Under the pieces are notes generated by a model. The model searched no databases. It worked only from the letters and a program-made list of their open reading frames with translations, and had not been told where the DNA came from. Positions 35,148 to 43,999 of a stretch of 64,000 bases of DNA are shown one piece after another. The position numbers were made by a program, and so were the translations under genes. The DNA comes from JANQFV01 sp964468185 (GTDB lineage Bacteria > Planctomycetota > Phycisphaerae > UBA1845 > Fen-1342), in assembly GCA_964468185.1 (NCBI GenBank), contig CAYXTR010000015.1:1-64000 (forward strand). Direction: 5' to 3'. The first letter of the stretch is position 1, and every line of letters starts with the position of its first letter.

Positions 35148-38100
35148 AGCTCGAACGTCTCGATCTCATCGCCTTCGGCTGCTTCGACGGCTGCACGCTC
35201 GATTTCAGCCCCAATCCCGCCGGCCTGCACATCGTCTACGGCGACAACGAAGCCGGGAAATCCACCGCCCTCAGCGCCATCGAGCAGTTTCTCTACGGCA
35301 TCGACCCGCGCACCCCCTTCAACTTCCGCCATGATTACAGCCGCCTTCGCATCGGCGCCCGCCTCCGTGATGAAAGTGGGCGGCAATACGTGCTCATCCG
35401 CCGCAAGGGCCTCCAGCGCACACTGCTGGACGCGGACAATCAGCCCGTCGACGAGGACGCGGTTATGCGTTCCTTGGGTCGCATCGACCGCCAGCAGTTC
35501 ACCACGCAGTTCGCGCTCTCCCACGACGAGCTTGTCGCCGGCGGTCAGCAGATCGCCGCCGGTCAGGGCACACTCGGCGAGACCCTCTTCGCCGCGGGTT
35601 CCGGCATCCCGCAAATGCGCAAGGTGCTCACAAGTCTCGATGAGGAATCCGACCTGCTCTTCCGTCCACGCGGCCAGCAGCAAGCAATCAACGCCGCCGT
35701 TGCCGAGTACAAGCAAACCCTCGACACTGCCCGCCAGATGTCACTACACGGCCGTGCCTGGCGCGAGGCCCGCGAAGCACTCGACCATGACCAGCAAAAG
35801 CGCACGGCACTGCAGCAGCGCCTCGCCGAGATCGACGCCCGCAAACACCGCCTCGCTCGCTACGCCCACGCCATCCCGCTCATCAACGCATGGCAGGCCA
35901 CCCAAGCGGGTGCCGCTGACACGGCTGGCGTCATCATCCTCTCAGAGGATTTTCCCCTCCGCCGCCAGCGCACCGAAGAGACACTGAACCGACACACGGT
36001 CGCTGCCACGGCGACCGAAGAGGCGCTTACGCGACTCGACGCAGCCTTGTCTGCCATCGATGTTCCTCACGCGTTGCTCGCCGAAGAGCCAATCATCGAA
36101 GAGCTGGTTGGCCAGCTCGAACCACTCAAGCGTGTCCGTCGCGAACAGCCCGCCTGCGCCACCGCTCGCGACGACGCCCGCCAGACCGCTGAGGCGCTGC
36201 TGCGGAAGCTACGTCCGGGCGCATCGCTTGCCGATGCCGAAACACTACGCCTCACGAGCGCCCAACGTGAGCATCTGCTCACCCTCGCCCAACGCGAAGC
36301 GACATTGCGTCACGCTGCCAATCAGGCACGAGCACAGGCGAGACGTGCCGAAGAAAAGTCCCGTCAGGCCCAGGCCGCTGCCGCCGCGCTGCCGCCCGCG
36401 GTCGACGTCACCCCCCTCAAACAGGCCGTCGACGCCGCCCGCGCTCCCGGCGACCTCGCAGGCCAGCTTGCCGACCTCGCCGCCGAACTCAGCCAGTGCA
36501 ATGAAACCATCGCCGAACACATCGCCCGCCTGCCCCGCTGGACCGGTACGCCCGATCAGCTTGCTCTACTGCCTGTGCCGCCTACCGAGACCATCGCCCG
36601 CTTCGCCCGCGATTTCGAGCAGAAAGAACGCCAGCAAACAAGCATCACCGACAGAACTGCGCGCCTCCAGAGCGAGCGCGACCAGCTTGTCCAGGAGCAC
36701 GAGACGCTTCTCGGCACGCATGACGTGCCCTCCGAAGTCGACCTCCAGGCCGCCCGCAACCTCCGCAATCAGGGCTGGCAGCTCATCCGCCGCACTTGGC
36801 AAGGCGACACCGTTAGTGAAGACGAAATCGCCGCCTTCCTCGCGCACGCCGGACAGACCACCGACCTCGCCGACGCTTACGAACAGACCATCCGCACGGC
36901 GGATGAGCTCGCTGACGTCCTCCGGCGAGAAGCTCAGCTTGTCGAGAAACTCGCCGCGCTTGGCCGACGCCGCCAGCAACTCACCGCCGACCTCGCCGAG
37001 CTCGAAGAACAAGCCGGCCTTGCCGAACGGGACTGCGACGCATTACAGGCCGCTTGGCGCGACGTTTGGCAGCCAACCGGACTTGATCCACTCCCGCCCA
37101 CCGAAATGCGCGCCTGGCGTGCCCAATACGCCGAACTGCTCACACTCATCGAAGATGCCCGCAAGCTCCGCGCCCGCCACGATGCGCTTGCGGCGCGTCA
37201 CGACGAAGCCCGGCACACCCTTCGCAAAGCCTTCGCCACAGTCGGGCCCGAATGCGTGGCCGATACACTGCATGACCTGCTCGTCGCCAGCGATCGCTTC
37301 CTCGACGACCATGCCGCCACAGCGGAGCAGCGCCACAAGCGCGCCCAGGCCGTGGAAACCGCCACGGAGCAACTCTCCGAAGCGCAGCAAATCCTCCAGG
37401 ACGCCGAGCGTGCCCTTGTGGATTGGCAACAGGAGTGGACCACCGCCCTGGCACCGCTGAATCTGCCGCCCGACACGCAACCATCACGCCTGCGAATCTT
37501 CCTCGACGACGTCGCTGAGCTGTTTGATCACCTCGCCATGCTCGCCGAGCAGGAACGCACACTGGCCCAGCTTGAAGCGGAAGAATCCGACCTGCGCCGG
37601 CGTATGCGCGATCTCATCCAGCGCGTCGCCCCCGACCTGGCCGACACCGACGCAGAGCTCGCTCTTCCTCAACTTCGCGACCGACTCAAACAGGCCCGCA
37701 TCGCCCGCCAGGAGCACGATAATCTCCTCAAACGCCGCCAGGAAACTCGCGAGTCACTCGAGCAAACTTACCGTGAACGCACCATCGCCGAGCAGAACCT
37801 GCATCAGCTCTGCCAGGAGGCCGGCGTTACCGACCCCGCCGAACTTCCGCAAGCCGAACAGCGCTCGCGCGACCGCGCCACCCTCCAGCAACGCATCCGC
37901 GAGCTGGAAGCCAATATCATCCAACACGCCGGTAACGCCGCGCTCGCCGATTTCATCACCGCAGCTACCCAATACGACGCCGATACCCTCCCCGCGCAAA
38001 TCGCCGACTGCGAACGTGATCATCAGACCCTCACCCTGGAAACCGACGCCCTCGCCATCAGTATCGCCGAGCAACGTGTGCGCCTCGAAGCCATGACCGG

Positions 38101-38677
38101 CGGTCCCGAAGTTGCCCGGGAATGCGAGCAAGCCGAACAGATCCGCGCTCGTCTGACCAACCTGGTCGAAGACTACGTCCGCCTGCGCCTCGCCGCGGCG
38201 CTCCTCCGTCACGGTATCGAACGCTACGGCGCCGCCCACCAGCAACCTGTTCTCCGTCGCGCCGGCGACATTTTCCACACCCTCACCCTCGGCTCCTTCA
38301 TCGGCCTCACGGTCGATTTCGGCACGGGCGACGAACTCGCACTGTATGGCCGGCGCCGGGACGACTCAGAAGGCGCTACCCTCGTGCCCATGACCGGTCT
38401 CAGTGATGGCACCTGCGATCAACTCTACCTCGCCCTCCGGCTCGCCAGCCTTGAGCAATACCTCGCCCAGCCCGACGCCCCGCACGTCCCTCTCATCGTC
38501 GATGACATCCTCATCCGCTTCGACGATGCGCGCTCCGCCGCCACGCTGCGACTCCTCGCCGACTTCTCAACCCGCACCCAGGTGATATTCTTCACACATC
38601 ATCGCCACCTCGTGGAGCTGGCACAGCGAACCATCGGTCACGACGCGCGCGTACACGAGCTAGCGCATGGCCAGTGA
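35144..38677 (+). CDS. YhaN/SbcC-like AAA ATPase with long coiled coils
   Basis: This 1177-residue SMC-like protein has an N-terminal ATPase half (Walker A GDNEAGKST at 33-41, in YhaN form) and a C-terminal half with the signature-like TGLSDGTCDQLYLALRL. The Walker B motif LIVDDILIRFDD and a final TQVIFFTHHRH follow. About 750 residues of Gln/Glu/Arg/Ala-rich helical arms lie between them. No clear CxxC zinc hook is visible, which favours YhaN over classical SbcC or Rad50. It starts inside the stop codon of the nuclease gene and overlaps the methyltransferase gene by 11 bp, so all three are translationally coupled. The product probably forms an ATP-driven DNA-end complex with the YhaO-like protein. 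Confidence 0.9.
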   Translation: MKLERLDLIAFGCFDGCTLDFSPNPAGLHIVYGDNEAGKSTALSAIEQFLYGIDPRTPFNFRHDYSRLRIGARLRDESGRQYVLIRRKGLQRTLLDADNQPVDEDAVMRSLGRIDRQQFTTQFALSHDELVAGGQQIAAGQGTLGETLFAAGSGIPQMRKVLTSLDEESDLLFRPRGQQQAINAAVAEYKQTLDTARQMSLHGRAWREAREALDHDQQKRTALQQRLAEIDARKHRLARYAHAIPLINAWQATQAGAADTAGVIILSEDFPLRRQRTEETLNRHTVAATATEEALTRLDAALSAIDVPHALLAEEPIIEELVGQLEPLKRVRREQPACATARDDARQTAEALLRKLRPGASLADAETLRLTSAQREHLLTLAQREATLRHAANQARAQARRAEEKSRQAQAAAAALPPAVDVTPLKQAVDAARAPGDLAGQLADLAAELSQCNETIAEHIARLPRWTGTPDQLALLPVPPTETIARFARDFEQKERQQTSITDRTARLQSERDQLVQEHETLLGTHDVPSEVDLQAARNLRNQGWQLIRRTWQGDTVSEDEIAAFLAHAGQTTDLADAYEQTIRTADELADVLRREAQLVEKLAALGRRRQQLTADLAELEEQAGLAERDCDALQAAWRDVWQPTGLDPLPPTEMRAWRAQYAELLTLIEDARKLRARHDALAARHDEARHTLRKAFATVGPECVADTLHDLLVASDRFLDDHAATAEQRHKRAQAVETATEQLSEAQQILQDAERALVDWQQEWTTALAPLNLPPDTQPSRLRIFLDDVAELFDHLAMLAEQERTLAQLEAEESDLRRRMRDLIQRVAPDLADTDAELALPQLRDRLKQARIARQEHDNLLKRRQETRESLEQTYRERTIAEQNLHQLCQEAGVTDPAELPQAEQRSRDRATLQQRIRELEANIIQHAGNAALADFITAATQYDADTLPAQIADCERDHQTLTLETDALAISIAEQRVRLEAMTGGPEVARECEQAEQIRARLTNLVEDYVRLRLAAALLRHGIERYGAAHQQPVLRRAGDIFHTLTLGSFIGLTVDFGTGDELALYGRRRDDSEGATLVPMTGLSDGTCDQLYLALRLASLEQYLAQPDAPHVPLIVDDILIRFDDARSAATLRLLADFSTRTQVIFFTHHRHLVELAQRTIGHDARVHELAHGQ

Positions 38678-41498
38678 GATGCCCGAATCACGCGACTCTG
38701 CATACGGCTTGCAGTGGCCCGGCAAAGACGCTGCCGCCGTGGCCGCAACAACCCCGTGTCACGAAAAACTCGCCGTGCCACGCACAAGACGCCACCAGAC
38801 CCCGCACGCCGACAATCTCCTCATCGTCGGTAACAATCTCGACGCACTCAAACTCCTGCAAGACGCGCGCGCTGGCCAGATCCATTTCATCCTGATCGAC
38901 CCGCCCTACAACACCACGAAGCACCAGACCTACGCCGACGACTTCCGTACCGCCGCCGCGGAACCAGGTGCCGCCAACGCAAGTGACCGTGCCAGGCATC
39001 TACACGCGTCAAAGTCCCGCCACGCCGCCTGGCTCAGCATGATGTACCCGCGCCTCATCCTCGCCCGCCAGCTACTCACCGCCGACGGCGCCATCGCCGT
39101 CCACATCGACGAGCACGAACTCGCCAACCTCATCCTCTTGCTTGACGAAGTTTTCGGCGAGTCCAACCGCCTCGGCCAGATCGTCTGGAACAAGTGCCAC
39201 CCCAAGGGCGACGCCCGCGGCATCGCCTACCAGCACGAGACCATACTCGCCTACGCCCGCGACCGCGCGCGCTTCCTGGACTCACGTCAACTCAAACGTC
39301 TCAAGCCCAACGCCCACCGCATCCTCGCCAAGGCCCGCAGCCTACATGCGCAGCTCGGCCCGTCACCGCGCCCCGCCGACCTCGCACGCCTCAGCACCGA
39401 GTTCACGCAGTGGCTCCACAGCCAGCCGGACCTGACTCCCGGCGAACGGGCCTACAACCAGATCGACGATCACGGCGACGTGTTTCAGGCCGTCTCCATG
39501 GCCTGGCCCAACAAACGCCGGCCCGGCCCCGAGTACTTCCAGCCGCTCATCCATCCTCGCACCGGTCGGCCTTGCCCCGTTCCGCGCCGCGGCTGGCGCA
39601 ACCCGCCCGCCACCATGCGGCGTCTCCTCGCCGAAGACCAGATCATCTTCGGCCCAAACGAGCGCAAGCAGCCCCGCCGCAAGTACCTCCTGCGTGACAA
39701 CCTCTTCGAAAACGTCCCATCCGTGCTGACCAACGCCGAAGCGGATGACGCGCTCTTGGCGCGCCTCGACGTCCCATTCCACAGCCCGAAGCCATTTCGC
39801 TTCACCGCCGAACTGATCGACATGTTCACTCGCCCCGGCGAAACCGTCCTCGATTTCTTCGCCGGCTCCGGCACGACCGGGCACGCCGCCATGCACCTCG
39901 CCGCCACAGGCCGTGGACCGCGCCGCTGGATCATGGTCGAGCACGAGGCGCCGCTCCACGGCGCACCCGAGCGCAACGGCCATCCCCAATCCACCTCCGC
40001 GGCCTGCAAGAAGCGTCTGCAAGCCGTCGCCAACGAACTCCGGTCAAAGTCCAACGCTGCCGCGGCACCCGCATTCGATTTCCAAGTCTGCCGTATCGAG
40101 CGACCCGCGCAACGCCCGCGTCCAGCACATGCCGACAAACTCGCTGACGGGAACTCCGCGCAAACACTCCAACTGACCTGGCCCGGCAAGGAGTCCGCCC
40201 GCGCACTTGCATACCAACCCGCCGCCGCCCGCCTGCGATCCTGGCCCCGCCGCTCAGTGCGCCCCAACAAGTCGCCGAATCTTATCATCACCGGCGATAA
40301 CCTCCCTGTTCTAAAGCTGCTGCAGTCAGACTGTGCCGGCCAGGTCGACATGATCTACATCGACCCCCCGTACAACACCGGCAATCCCCACGTCTACGAA
40401 GACGACTTTCGCCTGCCTTCCGCGGGCCGGCGACGCTTTGCAGAGGCGCAAAATGCGGCCGCCGAAACCACGCGCCGCCACACCACGTGGCTCAACATGA
40501 TGCTCCCGCGCCTCATCCTCGCCCGCAACCTCCTCCGTCCCACGGGCACGATCTTCATCTCCATCGACGACCGCGAAGTCCACAACCTCCGCCACCTCCT
40601 CGACGAAGTCTTCGGCCCCACCAACTTCCTCGCGAATATCATCTGGCAATCCCGCACTTCCATCTCCAACGACCTCCCCGTTTCCCCCAACCACAACCAC
40701 ACCATCGTCTACGCCCGCGACGCCACACAGGCCAATTTTCACGGCGAACCCCTCGCAACCGCCGACTACACCAATCCCGATGACGACCCCCGCGGCCCCT
40801 GGAAACTCGTCCCGCTCGACGCCAACAAGCCCGGCGGCGACACGCGCTACCCCATTCGCAACCCCGCCACCAACCAGGAACACTGGCCGCCAGGCAACCG
40901 CATCTGGTCCGTCAATCGCGACACCTGCCAATCGTTGCTCGACTCCGGCCAAATCGTCTTCGGCAGGAATGGCCGCTCCGCCCCCAAGCGCAAGCTCTAT
41001 CTCCGCGACCGCCTCGCCCGCGGCGACACCAAGACCCCCAGCTCGCTCCTTCTCGACGCCGGCACAACCCGCACCGGCACCGACGAGCTCATGGCCCTCT
41101 TCGATGGTCAGAAGGTCTTCACCTATCCGAAGCCCGTGAGCCTTCTCCAGCGGCTCATGAACTACGCCCTCCCACCCAACGGCCTCGTCCTCGACTTCTT
41201 CGCCGGCTCCGGCACCACCGGCCACGCCGCCCTCGCCCTCAACCAGTCCGACGGCGGTCAGCGACGCTTCATTCTCGTCCAGGCCCCGGCCCCATTGCCG
41301 CCGTTGGCACCCGCGCGCAACTTCAACTGCGACACCATCGCCGACCTCTGCGCCGAACGAGTCAGCCGCGCTCTCAAGACCCTGTCGCAGGCTGCGCCAT
41401 CCACGCGCACAGCCGCGCAGTCCCTCAGCTTCAAAGCCCTGCGCTGCGTCGAGGCAAGATCCGCCCGCACCACACGAAAGCAGAAGGCGGCGCCATGA
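38667..41498 (+). CDS. Fused double N6-adenine DNA methyltransferase (two complete beta-class domains)
   Basis: This 943-residue protein contains two full beta-class adenine methyltransferases in tandem. Half 1 has DPPYN (78-82) and DFFAGSGTTGHA (396-407); half 2 has DPPYN (566-570) and DFFAGSGTTGHA (843-854). The order, catalytic motif before the AdoMet motif, is that of Type III Mod proteins. Each half opens with a WPGK element (residues 17-20 and 505-508), marking a duplication. The central target-recognition regions (about 175-350 and 660-800) differ strongly, so two sequences or two strands of one asymmetric site may be methylated, as in M.FokI-like fusions. No res gene is adjacent. Start 38667 overlaps the ATPase gene; ATG 38679 is an alternative. 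Confidence 0.92.
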   Translation: MASEMPESRDSAYGLQWPGKDAAAVAATTPCHEKLAVPRTRRHQTPHADNLLIVGNNLDALKLLQDARAGQIHFILIDPPYNTTKHQTYADDFRTAAAEPGAANASDRARHLHASKSRHAAWLSMMYPRLILARQLLTADGAIAVHIDEHELANLILLLDEVFGESNRLGQIVWNKCHPKGDARGIAYQHETILAYARDRARFLDSRQLKRLKPNAHRILAKARSLHAQLGPSPRPADLARLSTEFTQWLHSQPDLTPGERAYNQIDDHGDVFQAVSMAWPNKRRPGPEYFQPLIHPRTGRPCPVPRRGWRNPPATMRRLLAEDQIIFGPNERKQPRRKYLLRDNLFENVPSVLTNAEADDALLARLDVPFHSPKPFRFTAELIDMFTRPGETVLDFFAGSGTTGHAAMHLAATGRGPRRWIMVEHEAPLHGAPERNGHPQSTSAACKKRLQAVANELRSKSNAAAAPAFDFQVCRIERPAQRPRPAHADKLADGNSAQTLQLTWPGKESARALAYQPAAARLRSWPRRSVRPNKSPNLIITGDNLPVLKLLQSDCAGQVDMIYIDPPYNTGNPHVYEDDFRLPSAGRRRFAEAQNAAAETTRRHTTWLNMMLPRLILARNLLRPTGTIFISIDDREVHNLRHLLDEVFGPTNFLANIIWQSRTSISNDLPVSPNHNHTIVYARDATQANFHGEPLATADYTNPDDDPRGPWKLVPLDANKPGGDTRYPIRNPATNQEHWPPGNRIWSVNRDTCQSLLDSGQIVFGRNGRSAPKRKLYLRDRLARGDTKTPSSLLLDAGTTRTGTDELMALFDGQKVFTYPKPVSLLQRLMNYALPPNGLVLDFFAGSGTTGHAALALNQSDGGQRRFILVQAPAPLPPLAPARNFNCDTIADLCAERVSRALKTLSQAAPSTRTAAQSLSFKALRCVEARSARTTRKQKAAP

Positions 41499-42496
41499 AG
41501 GCCATGGTCCTTCACCAACTCGCTTCGATCGACTCATCGCCACTCGCGCTCGAAGATCTACCCGAGCCCCAGCCGACAGCAGGGGAGGTCCGCCTCCACG
41601 TCCACTGCTGCGCCATCTGCCGTACCGACCTGCACGTCATCGAAGGCGAATTGCCGCAGCACACCCTCCCCATCATCCCCGGCCACCAGATCGTCGGCAC
41701 CATCGACGCCCTCGGCCCCGACTGCACGCACCTCCAAATCGGCCAACGCGTCGGCGTCGCCTGGCTCCGCGCTACCTGTGGCAGGTGCCGCTACTGCGCA
41801 ACAGACCGCGAGAATCTGTGCCAGTCCCCCGGCTTCACCGGCTATCACGCCGACGGCGGCTACGCGACCAGCGCCGTCGTGCCCGAAGACTTCGCCTACC
41901 CGATCCCGGACTCCTTCTCCGACAATCACGCCGCTCCCTTGCTCTGCGCCGGCATCATCGGCTATCGCGCCCTCCAGCGCTGCAACCTCCCCAACGGCAG
42001 CCGCCTCGCGCTCTACGGGTTCGGCTCCTCTGCCCACGTCGTCCTACGAATCGCCCGCCACCGCGGCGCAGAAGTCTATGTGGTCAGCCGTACACCCGAA
42101 CATCAACAGCTCGCCCGCGACCTCGGCGCCGCCTGGGCCGGCAGCGATGCCACGCAGATGCCACACAAAGCCGACAGCGCCATCAGCTTCGCCCCGGTCG
42201 GCAACCTCGTCCCCACCGCCCTCGAACATCTCACCCCCGGCGGCACACTCGCCCTCGCGGGCATCTACATGTCCGATGTGCCCCCGCTCAACTACGAGCA
42301 ACACCTCTTCCACGAGCGCGACCTCCGTTCCGTCACCGCAAATACCCGCGCCGACGCTCGCGCGCTGCTCGCCGAAGCCGCCGAAATCCCCATCCGCCCC
42401 CACGTCACCACCTACCCCCTCACCGACGCCAACCGCGCCCTCCAGGACCTCAAACACGACCGCCTGTCCGGCACCGGCGTCCTGATCGTCTCGTAG
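41495..42496 (+). CDS. Zinc-dependent alcohol dehydrogenase
   Basis: This 333-residue medium-chain dehydrogenase has the catalytic zinc ligands Cys42 (AICRTDLH) and His64 (IPGHQIVG) and the structural zinc site Cys95, Cys98, Cys101 and Cys109 (CGRCRYCATDRENLC). The cofactor loop reads ALYGFGSSAHVV. It resembles AdhA/AdhP-like alcohol dehydrogenases that oxidise primary alcohols with NAD(P), though the exact substrate is unknown. Its ATG overlaps the stop of the methyltransferase gene (ATGA), which places an apparently metabolic enzyme in the DNA-processing operon. It could be a passenger or have a detoxifying role. Confidence 0.92.
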   Translation: MKAMVLHQLASIDSSPLALEDLPEPQPTAGEVRLHVHCCAICRTDLHVIEGELPQHTLPIIPGHQIVGTIDALGPDCTHLQIGQRVGVAWLRATCGRCRYCATDRENLCQSPGFTGYHADGGYATSAVVPEDFAYPIPDSFSDNHAAPLLCAGIIGYRALQRCNLPNGSRLALYGFGSSAHVVLRIARHRGAEVYVVSRTPEHQQLARDLGAAWAGSDATQMPHKADSAISFAPVGNLVPTALEHLTPGGTLALAGIYMSDVPPLNYEQHLFHERDLRSVTANTRADARALLAEAAEIPIRPHVTTYPLTDANRALQDLKHDRLSGTGVLIVS

Positions 42497-42619
42497 CGGA
42501 TGATCTCAACGGGTGCCACTGCGCTCAAGCAGTGTCGTTCCCCAACTACCGCCGCGTGCCACCTGCGCCTGACATAGCAGTGTCTTCCTCCCGCCAACCG
42601 CCGCCGCGTCATCAGTTGC

Positions 42620-43549
42620 TCACCCCCGCCGAATCTCCCCCGGCCGCCAGTCCGACAGCTCCGCCAGCATTTGCTTGATTGTCCTCTTCAGCAGCTCATC
42701 GCCGCCAAACCGCATCCCCAACGCCCGAATCTTCTCCGTGCTGATCTGGTGCTTCGGTTGCTTCGGCTCCCCGTTGATCCTGCTCGAACTCCCGGTCAGC
42801 TCCTTCGCGAGCGTCGCAACATCCCACTCAGAGATGTAACGGTCATAGCAGTTGTACGCCTCACCCGCGATGCCCTTTGCCTTCAGCAGAATCTCGACCG
42901 CCCGCGCCACATCACCGGCGTGCACTTCCTTCCCACCCGCGAGGCAGTTCACCGGCTCACCCCGTGTCACCGCCCGTACCAACTCGTACCATCGCGACTG
43001 CTCCGCCGGGTACGCTATCCCGTAGATCCCCGTCGGCCGCAGCGCACAAATCTCATACCCCTCCCCCAGCCCATAACTGTGCACGAACTTCTCGATCGCT
43101 GCCTTGTGTGCCCCGTAATGACTGTTTGGCCACAGCGGATGTGCCTCATCCAGTGCCCGATCTTCCAAAATCTTTTCATGCACCGCACACGTGGAGATGA
43201 ACACGAACCGCGGCACCCCCGCCCCCCGCGCCGCCTGAATCAACTCCAACGTCCCGACCACGTTCCGCTGCGCGAAGTCCGCCACATCCCCCTCTGCACC
43301 ACGAAACCCCACCCCCGGCCGGTGCAACGCACTGTGTACAACCGCGTCACACCCCTCGACCAACCGCCCAGCCGCTTCACCATCCAGTAGCTCCCCCGCA
43401 ACCCATTCCACCCGCTCTTCCGGCACCAGAAATCCGCTGCGGTCACTGCTCGGCCGATACCAGCACCGGCACGTATGCCCCCGCCCCGCCAGATGCTCCA
43501 CCAGGTAACGTCCGAGAAAACCCGTGCCGCCCGTGATCGCAACCTTCAT
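42620..43549 (-). CDS. NAD-dependent epimerase/dehydratase family protein
   Basis: This 310-residue extended short-chain dehydrogenase has the nucleotide loop GGTGFLGRYL (about 7-16), VHSALHRPG in the active-site region, FISTCAVHE with the catalytic Ser/Thr and SHYGAHKAAIEKFV carrying the YxxxK pair. NAD-dependent sugar epimerases and related reductases share this pattern; the substrate is not deducible. The start is ATG 43549, with GAGGTTGTGG upstream. The gene lies 45 bp downstream of the selenoprotein-like Rdx gene on the same strand, so the two may form one transcript. Confidence 0.87.
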   Translation of the reverse strand: MKVAITGGTGFLGRYLVEHLAGRGHTCRCWYRPSSDRSGFLVPEERVEWVAGELLDGEAAGRLVEGCDAVVHSALHRPGVGFRGAEGDVADFAQRNVVGTLELIQAARGAGVPRFVFISTCAVHEKILEDRALDEAHPLWPNSHYGAHKAAIEKFVHSYGLGEGYEICALRPTGIYGIAYPAEQSRWYELVRAVTRGEPVNCLAGGKEVHAGDVARAVEILLKAKGIAGEAYNCYDRYISEWDVATLAKELTGSSSRINGEPKQPKHQISTEKIRALGMRFGGDELLKRTIKQMLAELSDWRPGEIRRG

Positions 43550-43594
43550 CCACAACCTCGTCTCTTCTGCGGGCGGCCACCGCGTGCCATCCTT

Positions 43595-43825
43595 CTATTG
43601 CGCAACCATCGGCTCCAGCAGATCCAACACCTCGTGATTCTCCGGAAACCGCCCCACCTCGTGCTTGCTGAATACCAGCTTCCCGTCCGCCTTGACGTCA
43701 AAAATACCACCACCGCCTGCGATCAGCTCCGGCTTGATGTCGTACGTCTCCTGAATCTCGGCCGCCAAACTGGTGGCCCGCGGCAGGTAGTTTCACTGCT
43801 GGCAATACGTGATCGTGATGTTCAT
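43595..43825 (-). CDS. SelW/Rdx-family protein with in-frame TGA (probable selenoprotein)
   Basis: This 76-residue thioredoxin-like protein is interrupted in standard translation because codon 11 is TGA (43793-43795). Reading through it gives YCQQUNYLPRA, where related Rdx proteins have YCxxC, so TGA replaces the second cysteine of the redox motif as in selenoprotein W. The rest is a perfect continuation in the same frame: LIAGGGGIFDVKADGKLVFS, then KHEVGRFPENHEVLDLLEP, ending at TAG. AGGGAG lies seven bases before the ATG. A GCCA-CCAGTT-TGGC hairpin starting 16 nt after the TGA could be the bacterial SECIS. If selenocysteine machinery is absent, this would be a nonsense mutant. It is probably a redox protein. 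Confidence 0.85.
43764..43777 (-). promoter_or_regulatory. Candidate bacterial SECIS hairpin
   Basis: Just 3' of the in-frame TGA a 4-bp GCCA/TGGC stem encloses a CCAGTT loop carrying a GU. It begins 16 nt after the TGA, within the 16-37 nt window usual for bacterial SECIS elements. The stem is short; an alternative pairing with GCCGC/GCGGC is possible. Confidence 0.5.
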
Positions 43826-43999
43826 GAATGCACTCCCTGACTGATGATCCCGTCGCGTCTGCTCACAGCACGATCATAGCAGCGTCCGCCCACCCGGCAA
43901 CCGCCCCGGCCGCATGCCCAGGTTGGCACCTGGGCCCACCTGCGGTATCCTCTTACTTGGACGAGTATCCCGTGAGTCATCCGCGCGAGGAGTGATCCC

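Noticed and set aside
38667..42496. A Type III restriction system with a res subunit
   Set aside because: No helicase-nuclease gene is present nearby. The only neighbours are the YhaO/YhaN pair and a dehydrogenase.
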